Assembly (NCBI GenBank): GCA_947501265.1
Contig: CANMVY010000010.1
Location: 22,334 to 86,333, forward strand
Origin: Bacteroidota bacterium
GTDB lineage: Bacteria; Bacteroidota; Bacteroidia; UBA7662; CANHCV01
Direction of reading: 5' to 3'
Length of the DNA: 64,000 nt
A program made the translations under genes and the position numbers. Shown here one piece after another: positions 43,613 to 51,919 of the stretch. Numbering within the stretch: position 1 is the stretch's first letter; every line of letters begins with the position of its first letter. The notes below the pieces were generated by a model. It saw only the letters and a program-made list of their open reading frames with translations. It was not told the origin of the DNA and made no database searches.

Positions 43613-44191
43613 TTATTTTTTAGTTAATCCGTTTAACAATAAGTTAGACAGGTTTTGAGCCACCTGTTCGGGCGATAATTTTCCTTCGGGTTTGTACCAG
43701 TCGTAAATCCAATTCAGACCGGAAAGCAAGGAAAGAACGGCAATTTTTTCATCTTCGAACTGGAATTTGCCCTCTTCTTTTCCTTGATGAATGATGCGAA
43801 TCAGGTAGTTTTCATAGGCCTTTCGCAAAGCGATAAACTCGGCCAAGGGCTCGGGCGACAAATGACGCCATTCGTGCAAGAAAACGGCAGAAGCATCGAG
43901 GTTATTGGTGATGACCCGCACATGGGCTTCGATGGCTTTTTGCAGCAAGAGAGGTGCGGGCATCGTTTGGAGTTCCATTTCTTTCTTGGCATCCATAAAA
44001 GCATCAGCCAACCGAAAACAAATGGATGAAAGTAAGGCTTCCTTGTTTTTGATGTGCGAATAAATCGAAGCGGCTTCCATTCCAACGGCTTGAGCCAAAT
44101 CGCGCATAGAAGTAGCTGCATAGCCTTTTTTTCGGAATAATTCCGTGGCTACACCTTCGATTTGAACTTTTCTGGAAACGATTTCTGACAT
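43613..44191 (-). CDS. TetR-family regulator of the paa operon (PaaR-like)
   Basis: 192 residues. N-terminal [29 protein letters not shown], and a C-terminal ligand-binding bundle. In such operons the ligand is phenylacetyl-CoA, inferred here from the neighbouring paaABCD, five bases downstream. A perfect operator palindrome lies seven bases upstream of its start, so it probably represses itself together with the paa genes. Confidence 0.88.
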   Translation of the reverse strand: MSEIVSRKVQIEGVATELFRKKGYAATSMRDLAQAVGMEAASIYSHIKNKEALLSSICFRLADAFMDAKKEMELQTMPAPLLLQKAIEAHVRVITNNLDASAVFLHEWRHLSPEPLAEFIALRKAYENYLIRIIHQGKEEGKFQFEDEKIAVLSLLSGLNWIYDWYKPEGKLSPEQVAQNLSNLLLNGLTKK

Positions 44192-44197
44192 GTACTA

Positions 44198-44213
44198 CCT
44201 AACGTTCGTTAGG
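44198..44213. promoter_or_regulatory. TetR operator palindrome CCTAACG-TT-CGTTAGG
   Basis: Perfect 7+7 base inverted repeat with a two-base centre, just upstream of the tetR-paa start. On the minus strand a promoter-like TTG, 20 bases, TTCCTTTG ends just before it, so a bound repressor would cover the transcription start. Confidence 0.78.
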
Positions 44214-44265
44214 CAAAGGAAAGGAAGAATTTTGAAACTTCCAAGGGATGGGCAAACTTTCATCA

Positions 44266-44300
44266 AAAAAAAAGCAGAACAACATCTGTTCTGCTTTTTT
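44266..44300 (-). terminator. Terminator of the proteorhodopsin gene
   Basis: Stem AAAAAGCAGAACA / TGTTCTGCTTTTT with a five-base loop and a T-run on the minus strand, 19 bases after the rhodopsin stop. Confidence 0.88.
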
Positions 44301-44318
44301 CTAGGGTTTCGTAGAGAA

Positions 44319-45035
44319 TCAATCTTCTTTGCGAGACAATCCATAAATTACTAATCCAAAACCAATTTTGTTGATGGCATCAGCAATGTTGTAAACGATA
44401 TCCATGGAATGAGATGCTGCGGCAGGATCATCTACCAAAGCAATACCAAACAAACCACCTGGAGTTCCTAACATGTAACCCAAGGGATAAATGGCCCAAC
44501 CTACCAAAACGAACCATCCTAAAACGCGGGTGGCCTTTTGAACTTGAGGACCAGCAGATTTTGCCAATTGAGCTACTTCTCCGTACCAAATCAAGTAAAC
44601 AATGTAGAAGTAAGCAATACCCGATAGGGTTCCCCACATCACACTGCTTTCGCGATCGATGGTTTCACCAAAGTAACCGGTAACAAGCATAATTAATGAT
44701 GCAACGATTAATTTCCAAAGAAGACCAATTTTTGCTCCAGCTTTTTTGGTAATCAAATAGAACTCAACGCACATCAAGGGCACGGTGAGAATCCAATCGA
44801 CATAACGGAAAAAGGTTGGTGACTCTCCTGTTTCAAGGTTGTACCCTCGCATGTAGTAGTAATGAACTGCTGCGATAAAGGTAATTAACCCCGAAACCAA
44901 TACCGATGTTCTCCATTTTTGAGTGGTGTTGTTCAACTCAAAAAAGAAGAAAACCGAGGCGGCCATCATGGCCATCGTTCCGATGAAGAACGTGAAAGCA
45001 ACGTAATTGTCACTGGCAATTTTTAGGTGCTCCAT
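44319..45035 (-). CDS. Proteorhodopsin, light-driven proton pump (green-type)
   Basis: 238 residues with seven membrane helices. Helix C reads RYVDWILTVPLMCVEFYLI: proton acceptor Asp80, Thr84 and donor Glu91 form the DTE motif of outward proton pumps. Position 88 is Met, as in flavobacterial green-absorbing pumps. His58 pairs with the acceptor; Lys223 in helix G (ADAINKIGFGLVIY) is the retinal Schiff-base Lys. Stand-alone transcript with its own terminator. No retinal-synthesis genes (blh, crt) lie in this window. Confidence 0.97.
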   Translation of the reverse strand: MEHLKIASDNYVAFTFFIGTMAMMAASVFFFFELNNTTQKWRTSVLVSGLITFIAAVHYYYMRGYNLETGESPTFFRYVDWILTVPLMCVEFYLITKKAGAKIGLLWKLIVASLIMLVTGYFGETIDRESSVMWGTLSGIAYFYIVYLIWYGEVAQLAKSAGPQVQKATRVLGWFVLVGWAIYPLGYMLGTPGGLFGIALVDDPAAASHSMDIVYNIADAINKIGFGLVIYGLSRKED

Positions 45036-45062
45036 AAAAAAAAATTGTTTTGTTGTCTTACT

Positions 45063-45151
45063 CTTAGGATTTTCAGTTTCTCCGCGTTTTTTAAGGTGTT
45101 CTCTGCCTACACCACAAATGATTTTTTTAAAATTAACAAAAAAATCCTAAG
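45063..45151. promoter_or_regulatory. Inverted repeat upstream of proteorhodopsin
   Basis: Arms CTTAGGATTTT (45063-45073) and AAAATCCTAAG (45141-45151), 67 bases apart, frame the region just upstream of the rhodopsin start. The 45036-45202 gap holds no gene. A regulator site or transcript structure is possible; no known motif matches. Confidence 0.35.
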
Positions 45152-45202
45152 CTTGTTTTTATAACAAGCAATAAACTGAATATAAATGAATGAATTACGC
45201 CC

Positions 45203-46222
45203 CTACAGCCTTGAATCGGCTAAAATTTTTTTTGCAACCTCGGAGTAACTTAATTCGTTTGCTACAATTTTTCCAGCGCATTTCCCCAATCGTTTGTCAA
45301 ATCCGCCCTCGTAAAATCGGTCGTAATAATCCAAGAAAAGATGAATGGCCGACGGTAGATCTCCGGCAACGATGAATTCCCCGGCTTTCTTCGCGTGTTG
45401 AGGCCCCATCTTACGGCTAACTCGCTGAAGCGAGCCCAGAAGATCTTCGGTGGCACTCCCCCCGTAATCGGTCATGATTTGCTGAACGCGTTCCTCTCGG
45501 GAACGCTCCACCACCCAATAATCGCCATCTACCATGAGATCCCAAAGGGGATTGGGCACTACGCATTTCCCGATGGTGATGGATTCTCCTTCCACCCAAA
45601 TGGGTTGATCCAAATCCAACCGCCCAACAACATTGAACAAATCATTTTGAAATTGCTCCGTGGTGGGTTGCACTCCCATGCCCAAGTGTCCGAAAGCACT
45701 TCCTCGGTGATGGGCCAATCCTTCCAAATCGATGAATTGAGCGCCTAGCTTCTCCATTTCCTGAAGAATGAGGGTTTTGCCACTTCCGGTATTTCCTACC
45801 AACAACCGCAATTCACGAATTCGACCGAGCAAATCCATACCGGCCTGACGGAAGGCTTTGTAACCACCATCCACTACTTGCACATCCAAACCGCCGGTTT
45901 GCAGCAGCCACGCCATGGAGGCCGAACGTTTCCCGCCCCTCCAACACATCACGGTAAGCGGTTTTTCTTGGGCCCAATCGCGTGCACTTCGTAAAAAAGT
46001 CGACAATTTGTGGCCAACGAATTCCAAGCCCAACTCAATGGCCGCATGTTGACCTTCCTTTTTGTACAAGGTTCCTACTGCGGCCCTTTCTTCATCGGAA
46101 AACAAGGGAAGCGAAATGGAATGCGGAATGTGTCCGGCAGCGAATTCGCCTGGCGAACGCACATCAATAATCCAACGATCGCGGCGACCTAGTACTTCAG
46201 AAGCATTTATGCGTTTAACCAC
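45203..46222 (-). CDS. mnmH: tRNA 2-selenouridine synthase
   Basis: 339 residues, starting at GTG. N-terminal rhodanese domain with the active Cys in TVMCWRGGKRSASMAW, and a C-terminal P-loop domain (LLVGNTGSGKTLIL). Replaces 2-thio of wobble 5-substituted 2-thiouridine by selenium, via a geranylated form. The gene start overlaps the end of plsC by 16 bases. SelD (selenophosphate synthetase), needed for the selenium step, is not in this window. Confidence 0.93.
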   Translation of the reverse strand: MVKRINASEVLGRRDRWIIDVRSPGEFAAGHIPHSISLPLFSDEERAAVGTLYKKEGQHAAIELGLEFVGHKLSTFLRSARDWAQEKPLTVMCWRGGKRSASMAWLLQTGGLDVQVVDGGYKAFRQAGMDLLGRIRELRLLVGNTGSGKTLILQEMEKLGAQFIDLEGLAHHRGSAFGHLGMGVQPTTEQFQNDLFNVVGRLDLDQPIWVEGESITIGKCVVPNPLWDLMVDGDYWVVERSREERVQQIMTDYGGSATEDLLGSLQRVSRKMGPQHAKKAGEFIVAGDLPSAIHLFLDYYDRFYEGGFDKRLGKCAGKIVANELSYSEVAKKILADSRL

Positions 46223-46953
46223 AACTTCCTCCCTTCTTCCCTCAGCTCCAAAATGGTGGCACGCACCAATTCCGACAAATCCTCTGGCGTAAGTCCTTGG
46301 TACTTTTCTTTCGATATGGGATGTCCGAATACCAATGCAACCCTTCCTGGCGTAATTTTTAATCCATCTGGCGGTAAAACTTGGTAGGCCCCAACAATCC
46401 CCATCGGAATAATATCCAAGTCGTTGTTGATGGCCAAGTGAAAGCTCCCCTTTTTAAAAGGAAGGACTTCTCCGTTTCGAGTTCGTGTACCATCGGGGAA
46501 AAGGATGACCGCTTTTCCATTTTTTATTTTTAGTCCTGCTGCGTGGATGGACTCGAAGGCTTTTTCCTTGTTGCTGCGATCGATGAAAATCATATCGGTA
46601 GCCATCATGGCCCAACCGATGAAGGGAACTCTCCGCAATTCTTGTTTTCCAACGAAACTCAGCAAATGCGGTGCTCCGTAGGCAGCAATGGGAATATCGA
46701 TCAGGGATTCGTGGTTGCACAAATAAACTTGTCCGGTATTCATGGGAACCCGTTCACGGTAAAATACTTTGAGTTTAGCACCCAATACCCAAAGTACGGC
46801 CGGAGCCCACCAACGAGCGCCGAAATAAATTCCCAAACGGTGATTGGGGTCGAGAATTCCACCAAGTACACCCAAAGAAGCGCCGATGATGGTAACCACC
46901 ACGCCCAAGATCACCCGAACGGGAAGAAGAACGGTATTAAAAAAGGTGCGCAT
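46207..46953 (-). CDS. plsC: 1-acyl-sn-glycerol-3-phosphate acyltransferase
   Basis: About 248 residues from MRTFFNTVLLPVRV. One or two N-terminal membrane segments (VRVILGVVVTIIGASLGV), then the acyltransferase motifs NHESLIDIP (NHxxxxD, catalytic), a FIDRSNKEKAF block and FPDGTRTRNGEVLPFKKG (FPEGTR-like, with Asp in place of Glu). Makes phosphatidic acid. The start lies within the 3' end of the trmH gene, and its end overlaps mnmH. Confidence 0.92.
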   Translation of the reverse strand: MRTFFNTVLLPVRVILGVVVTIIGASLGVLGGILDPNHRLGIYFGARWWAPAVLWVLGAKLKVFYRERVPMNTGQVYLCNHESLIDIPIAAYGAPHLLSFVGKQELRRVPFIGWAMMATDMIFIDRSNKEKAFESIHAAGLKIKNGKAVILFPDGTRTRNGEVLPFKKGSFHLAINNDLDIIPMGIVGAYQVLPPDGLKITPGRVALVFGHPISKEKYQGLTPEDLSELVRATILELREEGRKLWLNA

Positions 46954-47632
46954 ACCGTTCGGGATTTTTTTCAAAAACAGACAAAATTCGTTCGGCGCCT
47001 TGAACCGAGTAGTGCGCCCAACGGAAAAGCAAGTTATACCGATCTTCATCGGACATTAAGAAAGGAATTTCGGAATCTTGCAATCGTTGGCGAAGGGTGT
47101 GGAGGGAAAGCGCTACGGAAACAGAAACGTTGAAACTTTCGGTGAATCCGTACATAGGAAGTTCGAGAAAATCATCGGCAAGGCGCACCACTTCGTTGGA
47201 AATCCCTTCGCGTTCATTGCCAAAAAACAGGGCGATGGGCTGTTCTAAAGGGAGGGTTTCTGGGGAATAGCCGCCCCGATGTGGGGAGGTAGCTACGATG
47301 CGGTAGCCTTTTGATTTCAGATGAGAAACGGCGGAGAGAACATTGTTTTCGGTTCCGGTATGGTACGTTACATCCACCCAATTTTCGGCACCTTTGGCAA
47401 TTGCATGGGCCACTTTCGGTGTTTTTTGATAGTCCATCACGTGCAAATCCTGAACCCCATAACAATCGCAATTGCGAATGATTGCCGCCGAATTATGGTC
47501 ATTTTGGATGTCTTCCAAAGCAATGGCAACATGGCGGGTGCGTGATCCTGCAACGCGTTCCAATTGATCAATGCGCTGTTCGGTCATGCAGGATTTTAAA
47601 AATTTGTATCGTATTTCGTTATTAATTTCCAC
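46937..47632 (-). CDS. TrmH-family tRNA/rRNA 2'-O-methyltransferase
   Basis: 231 residues of the SPOUT class. Motif 1 NDHNSAAIIRNCDCYGVQDLHV, motif 2 ALFFGNEREGISNEVV and motif 3 LPMYGFTESFNVSVSVAL are the TrmH (Gm18) hallmarks. An N-terminal helical part precedes. Likely tRNA (guanosine-18-2'-O)-methyltransferase; assignment of the exact substrate is from family resemblance. It overlaps plsC by 17 bases and heads the three-gene unit trmH-plsC-mnmH. Confidence 0.88.
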   Translation of the reverse strand: MEINNEIRYKFLKSCMTEQRIDQLERVAGSRTRHVAIALEDIQNDHNSAAIIRNCDCYGVQDLHVMDYQKTPKVAHAIAKGAENWVDVTYHTGTENNVLSAVSHLKSKGYRIVATSPHRGGYSPETLPLEQPIALFFGNEREGISNEVVRLADDFLELPMYGFTESFNVSVSVALSLHTLRQRLQDSEIPFLMSDEDRYNLLFRWAHYSVQGAERILSVFEKNPERYAHLF

Positions 47633-47672
47633 GTTGCAAAGAAAAGGAAGTAAAAGTTGGGAGTGTTCTCTT

Positions 47673-47680
47673 TATTTTTG
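47673..47680 (+). promoter_or_regulatory. -7 box TATTTTTG
   Basis: Exact TAnnTTTG match 17 bases before the DUF6580 gene. It would serve the plus-strand unit DUF6580, asparagine-synthase-like and M43 protease genes. Confidence 0.45.
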
Positions 47681-47697
47681 TAGCAAAATTAAGTGGC

Positions 47698-48249
47698 ATG
47701 AATCATAAGCGTACTAAGATTTCTGTAATTGTTGCCTTGGTTATGGGTGCTGGGTTAATGCGTCTCATTCCCAACACCAACGGATTTGTTCCCGTAACGG
47801 CCGCTACGGTGTTTGCAGCTGCCTTTATCGGCCGAAAAGGTTGGGCGGTTTTGCTTCCCATTTTTTCCGTTTGGTTAACCGATTTGGTATTAAACAATAC
47901 CGTTTACGCTTCCTTTTTTGATGGGTTTACTTGGTTAACGCCCGGTTTCGCCTTCCAATTTTCTGCTTATGCCCTTATTTCTTTGATGGGCTTCCAGGTT
48001 GGACAAAATGCATCATCGTCTAGAATTGGATTGTTTTCCATCACCTCTTCCCTCATTTTCTTTTTGGTTACCAACTTCGGTGTTTGGATCGCGGGCGGAT
48101 TTTATTCCCCCGATTTTGCAGGATTGATGGAGTGCTACGCCATGGGAATTCCTTTCTTGGAGCGCAGCTTGGTGGCCGACGTGTTGTTTGCACAGGTTCT
48201 ATTCCATGGGTTCTCCATGGCCCAAAAGCGTTTCCCAGCTTTGGGATAA
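47698..48249 (+). CDS. DUF6580 membrane protein
   Basis: 183 residues with about five membrane segments. RLIPNTNGFVPVTAATVFAAAFIG is the conserved opening of the DUF6580 group, which resembles ECF-transporter S components in size and layout; a vitamin or cofactor substrate is possible but unproven. The next gene follows six bases after its stop. Confidence 0.75.
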   Translation: MNHKRTKISVIVALVMGAGLMRLIPNTNGFVPVTAATVFAAAFIGRKGWAVLLPIFSVWLTDLVLNNTVYASFFDGFTWLTPGFAFQFSAYALISLMGFQVGQNASSSRIGLFSITSSLIFFLVTNFGVWIAGGFYSPDFAGLMECYAMGIPFLERSLVADVLFAQVLFHGFSMAQKRFPALG

Positions 48250-48255
48250 TCCAAC

Positions 48256-49659
48256 ATGAAAAAGCGAACTGGAATCATCCCTTATCGTACGACTTTGTAC
48301 GAAACCAGTTCTGGCCGAATTATTCCTCGGGAAGAATGGACAACCTATCCCGGCACCCTCGATTTGCCTGAAATTTGCATTTTCGCCGCTTGCGGTTTTT
48401 TTCTTGGCGATGCTTCTTATTACCAAGAGCTCAAAGCCATTCCTCCGGCTTCGGAGTTTGAAGAAGAAAACGGCGTGGTTTCAAACATTCAAACCTATTT
48501 CCGTTGGACCTATCAACCGAGAGACATTTCATTGCAACAAGCAACGGAAGAGTTCACTAAAATTTTCCATCAGGTCATTCAAAAAGGCGTTGAAGGCAAA
48601 AACGTCATTCTTCCGTTATCGGGCGGATTGGATAGCCGTTCCTTGGCAGCAGCATTAAAACATCACTCGCCCTTGTATTCTTACAGTTACGGATACAAAA
48701 ACGGGATAGGAGAAACGAATTTTTCAAAGCAAATCGCCCAAGCAGAAAATTTTAAGTTTGACGGATTCGAAATTGGAGATAACTACCTATGGGGAAAAAT
48801 CGATCAGCTTTCCGATATTCTTCAAAATTATTCAGAATTTACCCATCCTCGCCAAATGGCGGTTTACGATGCTTTAAAAGGAAAAGGAAATCTTTTCGTT
48901 CTTGGGCATTGGGGCGATGTTCTTTTCGACGGAATGGGCATGAAATCCAATGCTACCTTTGAAGAAATGGTTGACGCTTTGTACAAAAAGGTTTTGAAAA
49001 AAGGCGGAAAAGAATTGGGCGAAGCCCTGTGGAACCAATGGAATTTGGATGGCTCTTTTTCCGATTATCTTCGAAATCGCTTGTCGTCCCTTTTAGCAGA
49101 AATTGAAATAGAAGATCCCAATGCGCGCATTCGTGCGTTCAAATCCTTGCATTGGGCATCGCGTTGGACCAATTCCAACATGCATATTTTTGAAACCATT
49201 TCGCCCATTTTTGTTCCTTATTTCGAGGACGAACTTTGTCGATTCATTACCACCGTTCCAGAAAAGTGGTTGAACAACCGTCAAATCCAAATTGAATACT
49301 TGAAATCGCATGCCCCTGAGTTGGCTCGGATTCATTGGCAAAAATATCCAGGGCGAAACCTTTTCAACTATCCCAGTTTCCACGCTTGGTGGTTCAAACC
49401 GGTACGATTGGCGAAAAAAATGGCTAGAAAACTGGGTAAAAAGGCCGTTATTCACCGCAATTGGGAACTCCAATTTTTGGGTGAAGAGAACGAAAAACAA
49501 CTTCATCAGCGCATTTACGATCAACCCTTCAACACATGGATTTCCAAAGAGGTGATTCAGAATTTTTACCAAAAATTCATGCACAATGGGGTGGGTTATT
49601 CCCACACGGTAAGTATTTTGCTCACGCTTTCTTCGTTTTGGAAAAAGAAACATGAATAA
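48256..49659 (+). CDS. Asparagine-synthase-like protein lacking active glutaminase
   Basis: 467 residues. C-terminal PP-loop domain with VILPLSGGLDSRSLAAAL at about residue 118 and VLGHWGDVLFDGM as the second block. The N-terminal 100 residues (TGIIPYRTTLYETSSG, YYQELKAIPPASEFEEENG) look like a shrunken glutaminase remnant with no N-terminal Cys. Probably amidates or condenses a carboxyl of a glycan or small molecule. The 3' end overlaps the M43 protease gene by eight bases. A second protein of this kind is at 12.9 kb. Confidence 0.78.
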   Translation: MKKRTGIIPYRTTLYETSSGRIIPREEWTTYPGTLDLPEICIFAACGFFLGDASYYQELKAIPPASEFEEENGVVSNIQTYFRWTYQPRDISLQQATEEFTKIFHQVIQKGVEGKNVILPLSGGLDSRSLAAALKHHSPLYSYSYGYKNGIGETNFSKQIAQAENFKFDGFEIGDNYLWGKIDQLSDILQNYSEFTHPRQMAVYDALKGKGNLFVLGHWGDVLFDGMGMKSNATFEEMVDALYKKVLKKGGKELGEALWNQWNLDGSFSDYLRNRLSSLLAEIEIEDPNARIRAFKSLHWASRWTNSNMHIFETISPIFVPYFEDELCRFITTVPEKWLNNRQIQIEYLKSHAPELARIHWQKYPGRNLFNYPSFHAWWFKPVRLAKKMARKLGKKAVIHRNWELQFLGEENEKQLHQRIYDQPFNTWISKEVIQNFYQKFMHNGVGYSHTVSILLTLSSFWKKKHE

Positions 49660-51214
49660 AATCCTTCTTCTATTTTCCTTCTTGATGTTCCTAACCCATG
49701 CTTGGGGGCAGGGAAGCAAGTGCGGTACCGAAGAATTATTGCGGGAATTCCGTCGTTTGCACCCAAATGCATCCATTGAAAATACCCAATCAACCCACCG
49801 AGCCCTCTACGACTCCATCATCATCATTCCCACGGTGGTGCATGTCATGCACGGTTTGGACGATTCGGTTGTAGGGCGAAAATCCAATCTGTCCAAAAAA
49901 CAAATTGAATCGCAAATAGCCGCTCTAAATCGCGATTTTAATCGGGAAAATTGGGATTCGGTAGCGACCGATCCCATGTTTAAACCCTTGGGAGGAAGAG
50001 CAAAAATTTTGTTTCAGTTGGCGGAAAAAGACCCTCTTGGGAATCCAACGAACGGAATTGTACGAATTCCTTACACCAATTCTTACGCCCACGGAATGGG
50101 AAGCGATGATATTCGCATGAAGAACCAATCTCGATGGAATCCAGAAAAATACTTCAACATTTGGGTAGTGGGTGAGATCCTCAACGGTACGTTAGGTTAT
50201 GCGTTCCTTCCCTACATGTTAGCCACCGATTCTAACCAGCGCAAACGATTGGATGGAGTGGTCATTGGTTCGTATTATTTCGGATCGGCCAAGGAGAAAA
50301 GCGCCAACGACACCTTTTATCTCGATGCCATTTTCAACTTGGGACGAACTACGGTTCACGAAGTGGGACACTATTTCAATCTCGATCACACCTGGGGCAA
50401 CGGAGGCGGCTGTTCCTCTACCGATTCTGTTGAAGACACCCCGATTTCGAATAATTCCATTTTTGGTTGCCAAAACGGTCCTTTCGAATGCGGGAATTAC
50501 CGAATGACAGAAAATTACATGGAGTATTCTGATGACCGATGCATGAATATTTTTACGAAAGGACAAGTGGAGCGAATGCGTTATACGGTTCGAGAATACC
50601 CTTTCCGTTTTTCTTTGGCTGATACGGCAAATCTGCGAGCAACAGGGTTGTTTCCCTACGAACCTAAACGCCTTGAATTGGACTCTTTTGTTGGGAATTA
50701 TTATGTGGGAAGACCGGTTTCTCGTAAACTTTCGGGAACGGTTTTCAACCGATTGAATCAGCCTTGGGGCGGCTCTACCGTTTACCTGGAACTTAAATCG
50801 AGTCCGTTGGGAGCCGCTTTTTACGATTCAACGATCGCCACCGCCGATGGGCGATTTTCTTTTCAGCTGCCTACTCCGGAAGCCGAAGGCGTTTACTCGT
50901 TTCATGCATTCATCAACACGCCCAACTTTTTGGTTGATTCGATTCGACTTACCACCCAAACCTCGGCCCCAAAAAATCAATTTTGGGTTGGAACCGTTGG
51001 AGAAAACGGATTTTCGCTACACTCCAAAATGGCGTATCCGATGAATGTTACCGCCACGATTGGCGATGCAACCGGGAGATTGCTTCAACAGAAAAAATTC
51101 TTGAACTTAAACGACGGTATTGTGGAATTGGATTTCCCGTTTCCCACCGGAGTTTACTGGATTCGATTGGAAACGGAAGTGGGTGTAGAAACGGTGAAGT
51201 GGATTCAGCGTTAA
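49652..51214 (+). CDS. Secreted M43-family (pappalysin-type) zinc metalloprotease
   Basis: 520 residues. Signal peptide (MNKILLLFSFLMFLTHAWG), a propeptide-like stretch, and a metzincin domain: TTVHEVGHYFNLDHTW (HExxHxxGxxH type with Asn-Leu-Asp in the middle) and the Met-turn in ENYMEYSDDRCMNIFTKGQ. A middle beta domain (about 345-430) and a C-terminal domain ending GVYWIRLETEVGVETVKWIQR follow; the tail is like a T9SS sorting domain. Likely exported to the cell surface. Its stop overlaps the convergent comB stop by four bases. Confidence 0.88.
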   Translation: MNKILLLFSFLMFLTHAWGQGSKCGTEELLREFRRLHPNASIENTQSTHRALYDSIIIIPTVVHVMHGLDDSVVGRKSNLSKKQIESQIAALNRDFNRENWDSVATDPMFKPLGGRAKILFQLAEKDPLGNPTNGIVRIPYTNSYAHGMGSDDIRMKNQSRWNPEKYFNIWVVGEILNGTLGYAFLPYMLATDSNQRKRLDGVVIGSYYFGSAKEKSANDTFYLDAIFNLGRTTVHEVGHYFNLDHTWGNGGGCSSTDSVEDTPISNNSIFGCQNGPFECGNYRMTENYMEYSDDRCMNIFTKGQVERMRYTVREYPFRFSLADTANLRATGLFPYEPKRLELDSFVGNYYVGRPVSRKLSGTVFNRLNQPWGGSTVYLELKSSPLGAAFYDSTIATADGRFSFQLPTPEAEGVYSFHAFINTPNFLVDSIRLTTQTSAPKNQFWVGTVGENGFSLHSKMAYPMNVTATIGDATGRLLQQKKFLNLNDGIVELDFPFPTGVYWIRLETEVGVETVKWIQR

Positions 51215-51918
51215 GCTTTTACCAACTCTCCGTTTCGAATAATCCCTACCGCATCTACCACATTTTCTTTCAAACAATATTCGATGTCTTTTTCAATTCC
51301 CAACCGCGAAAGACGGTGGTAATGGGATGAATTTTTGAGAAATCCGAACAAATCGTTTCGGGTTTGTTCGTACAACATTTTTGCGGCCATCCCGGCATCG
51401 TCGGCGCAACGGAAGCCGTGTTGCTCCAGGTGGAAAACCATGGCGCCGGCAAAAAGGGTATCTTCAATGTTGAATTGATCCTTCCAGCCTGCACAATGAA
51501 CCAAAACATCCGTTTCAAATTTCGCGCAATGTGCCACGGTGGCTTCTAAATTCACGAACCCTGCGGCCATTATTTCCAACGCGCCTTCGGAAAGGTGAAT
51601 GGCTTTGGTACCATTGGTGGTGGTTAACGCTATTTTTTTTCCTTGGATGTCCTCGCCCATGTAGGCAAAAGGAGAGTTACCAAAAGAAAATCCGTCTACC
51701 ACTTTACCATCTCGTTCAGCGGCACCTAAATAGCCCAACTCTTCCCATCGTTTGGCCTCATCGGCGGTTGAAACGGGACGAATGCACGCAACTCCATGGG
51801 CCAATCCTGTTACCATGGCGCTGGTCGCTCGAAGGACATCGGTTACCACCACTCGTTTATCCGACAAATCGAATAGGGAGATGAGAGCCGGGGTAAGGCA
51901 AACATGAACTTTAGGCAT
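51211..51918 (-). CDS. comB: 2-phosphosulfolactate phosphatase family protein (ComB)
   Basis: About 235 residues from MPKVHVCLTPAL. COG2045 blocks: KRVVVTDVLRATSAMVTGLAHG, GERDGKVVDGFSFGNSP-like segment, IALTTTNGTKAIH and DVLVHCAGWKDQFNIEDTLFAGA. In methanogens ComB acts in coenzyme M synthesis; in bacteria the family occurs widely and the true substrate is not settled. It begins one base after the prolyl oligopeptidase gene. Confidence 0.88.
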   Translation of the reverse strand: MPKVHVCLTPALISLFDLSDKRVVVTDVLRATSAMVTGLAHGVACIRPVSTADEAKRWEELGYLGAAERDGKVVDGFSFGNSPFAYMGEDIQGKKIALTTTNGTKAIHLSEGALEIMAAGFVNLEATVAHCAKFETDVLVHCAGWKDQFNIEDTLFAGAMVFHLEQHGFRCADDAGMAAKMLYEQTRNDLFGFLKNSSHYHRLSRLGIEKDIEYCLKENVVDAVGIIRNGELVKA

Positions 51919-51919
51919 C

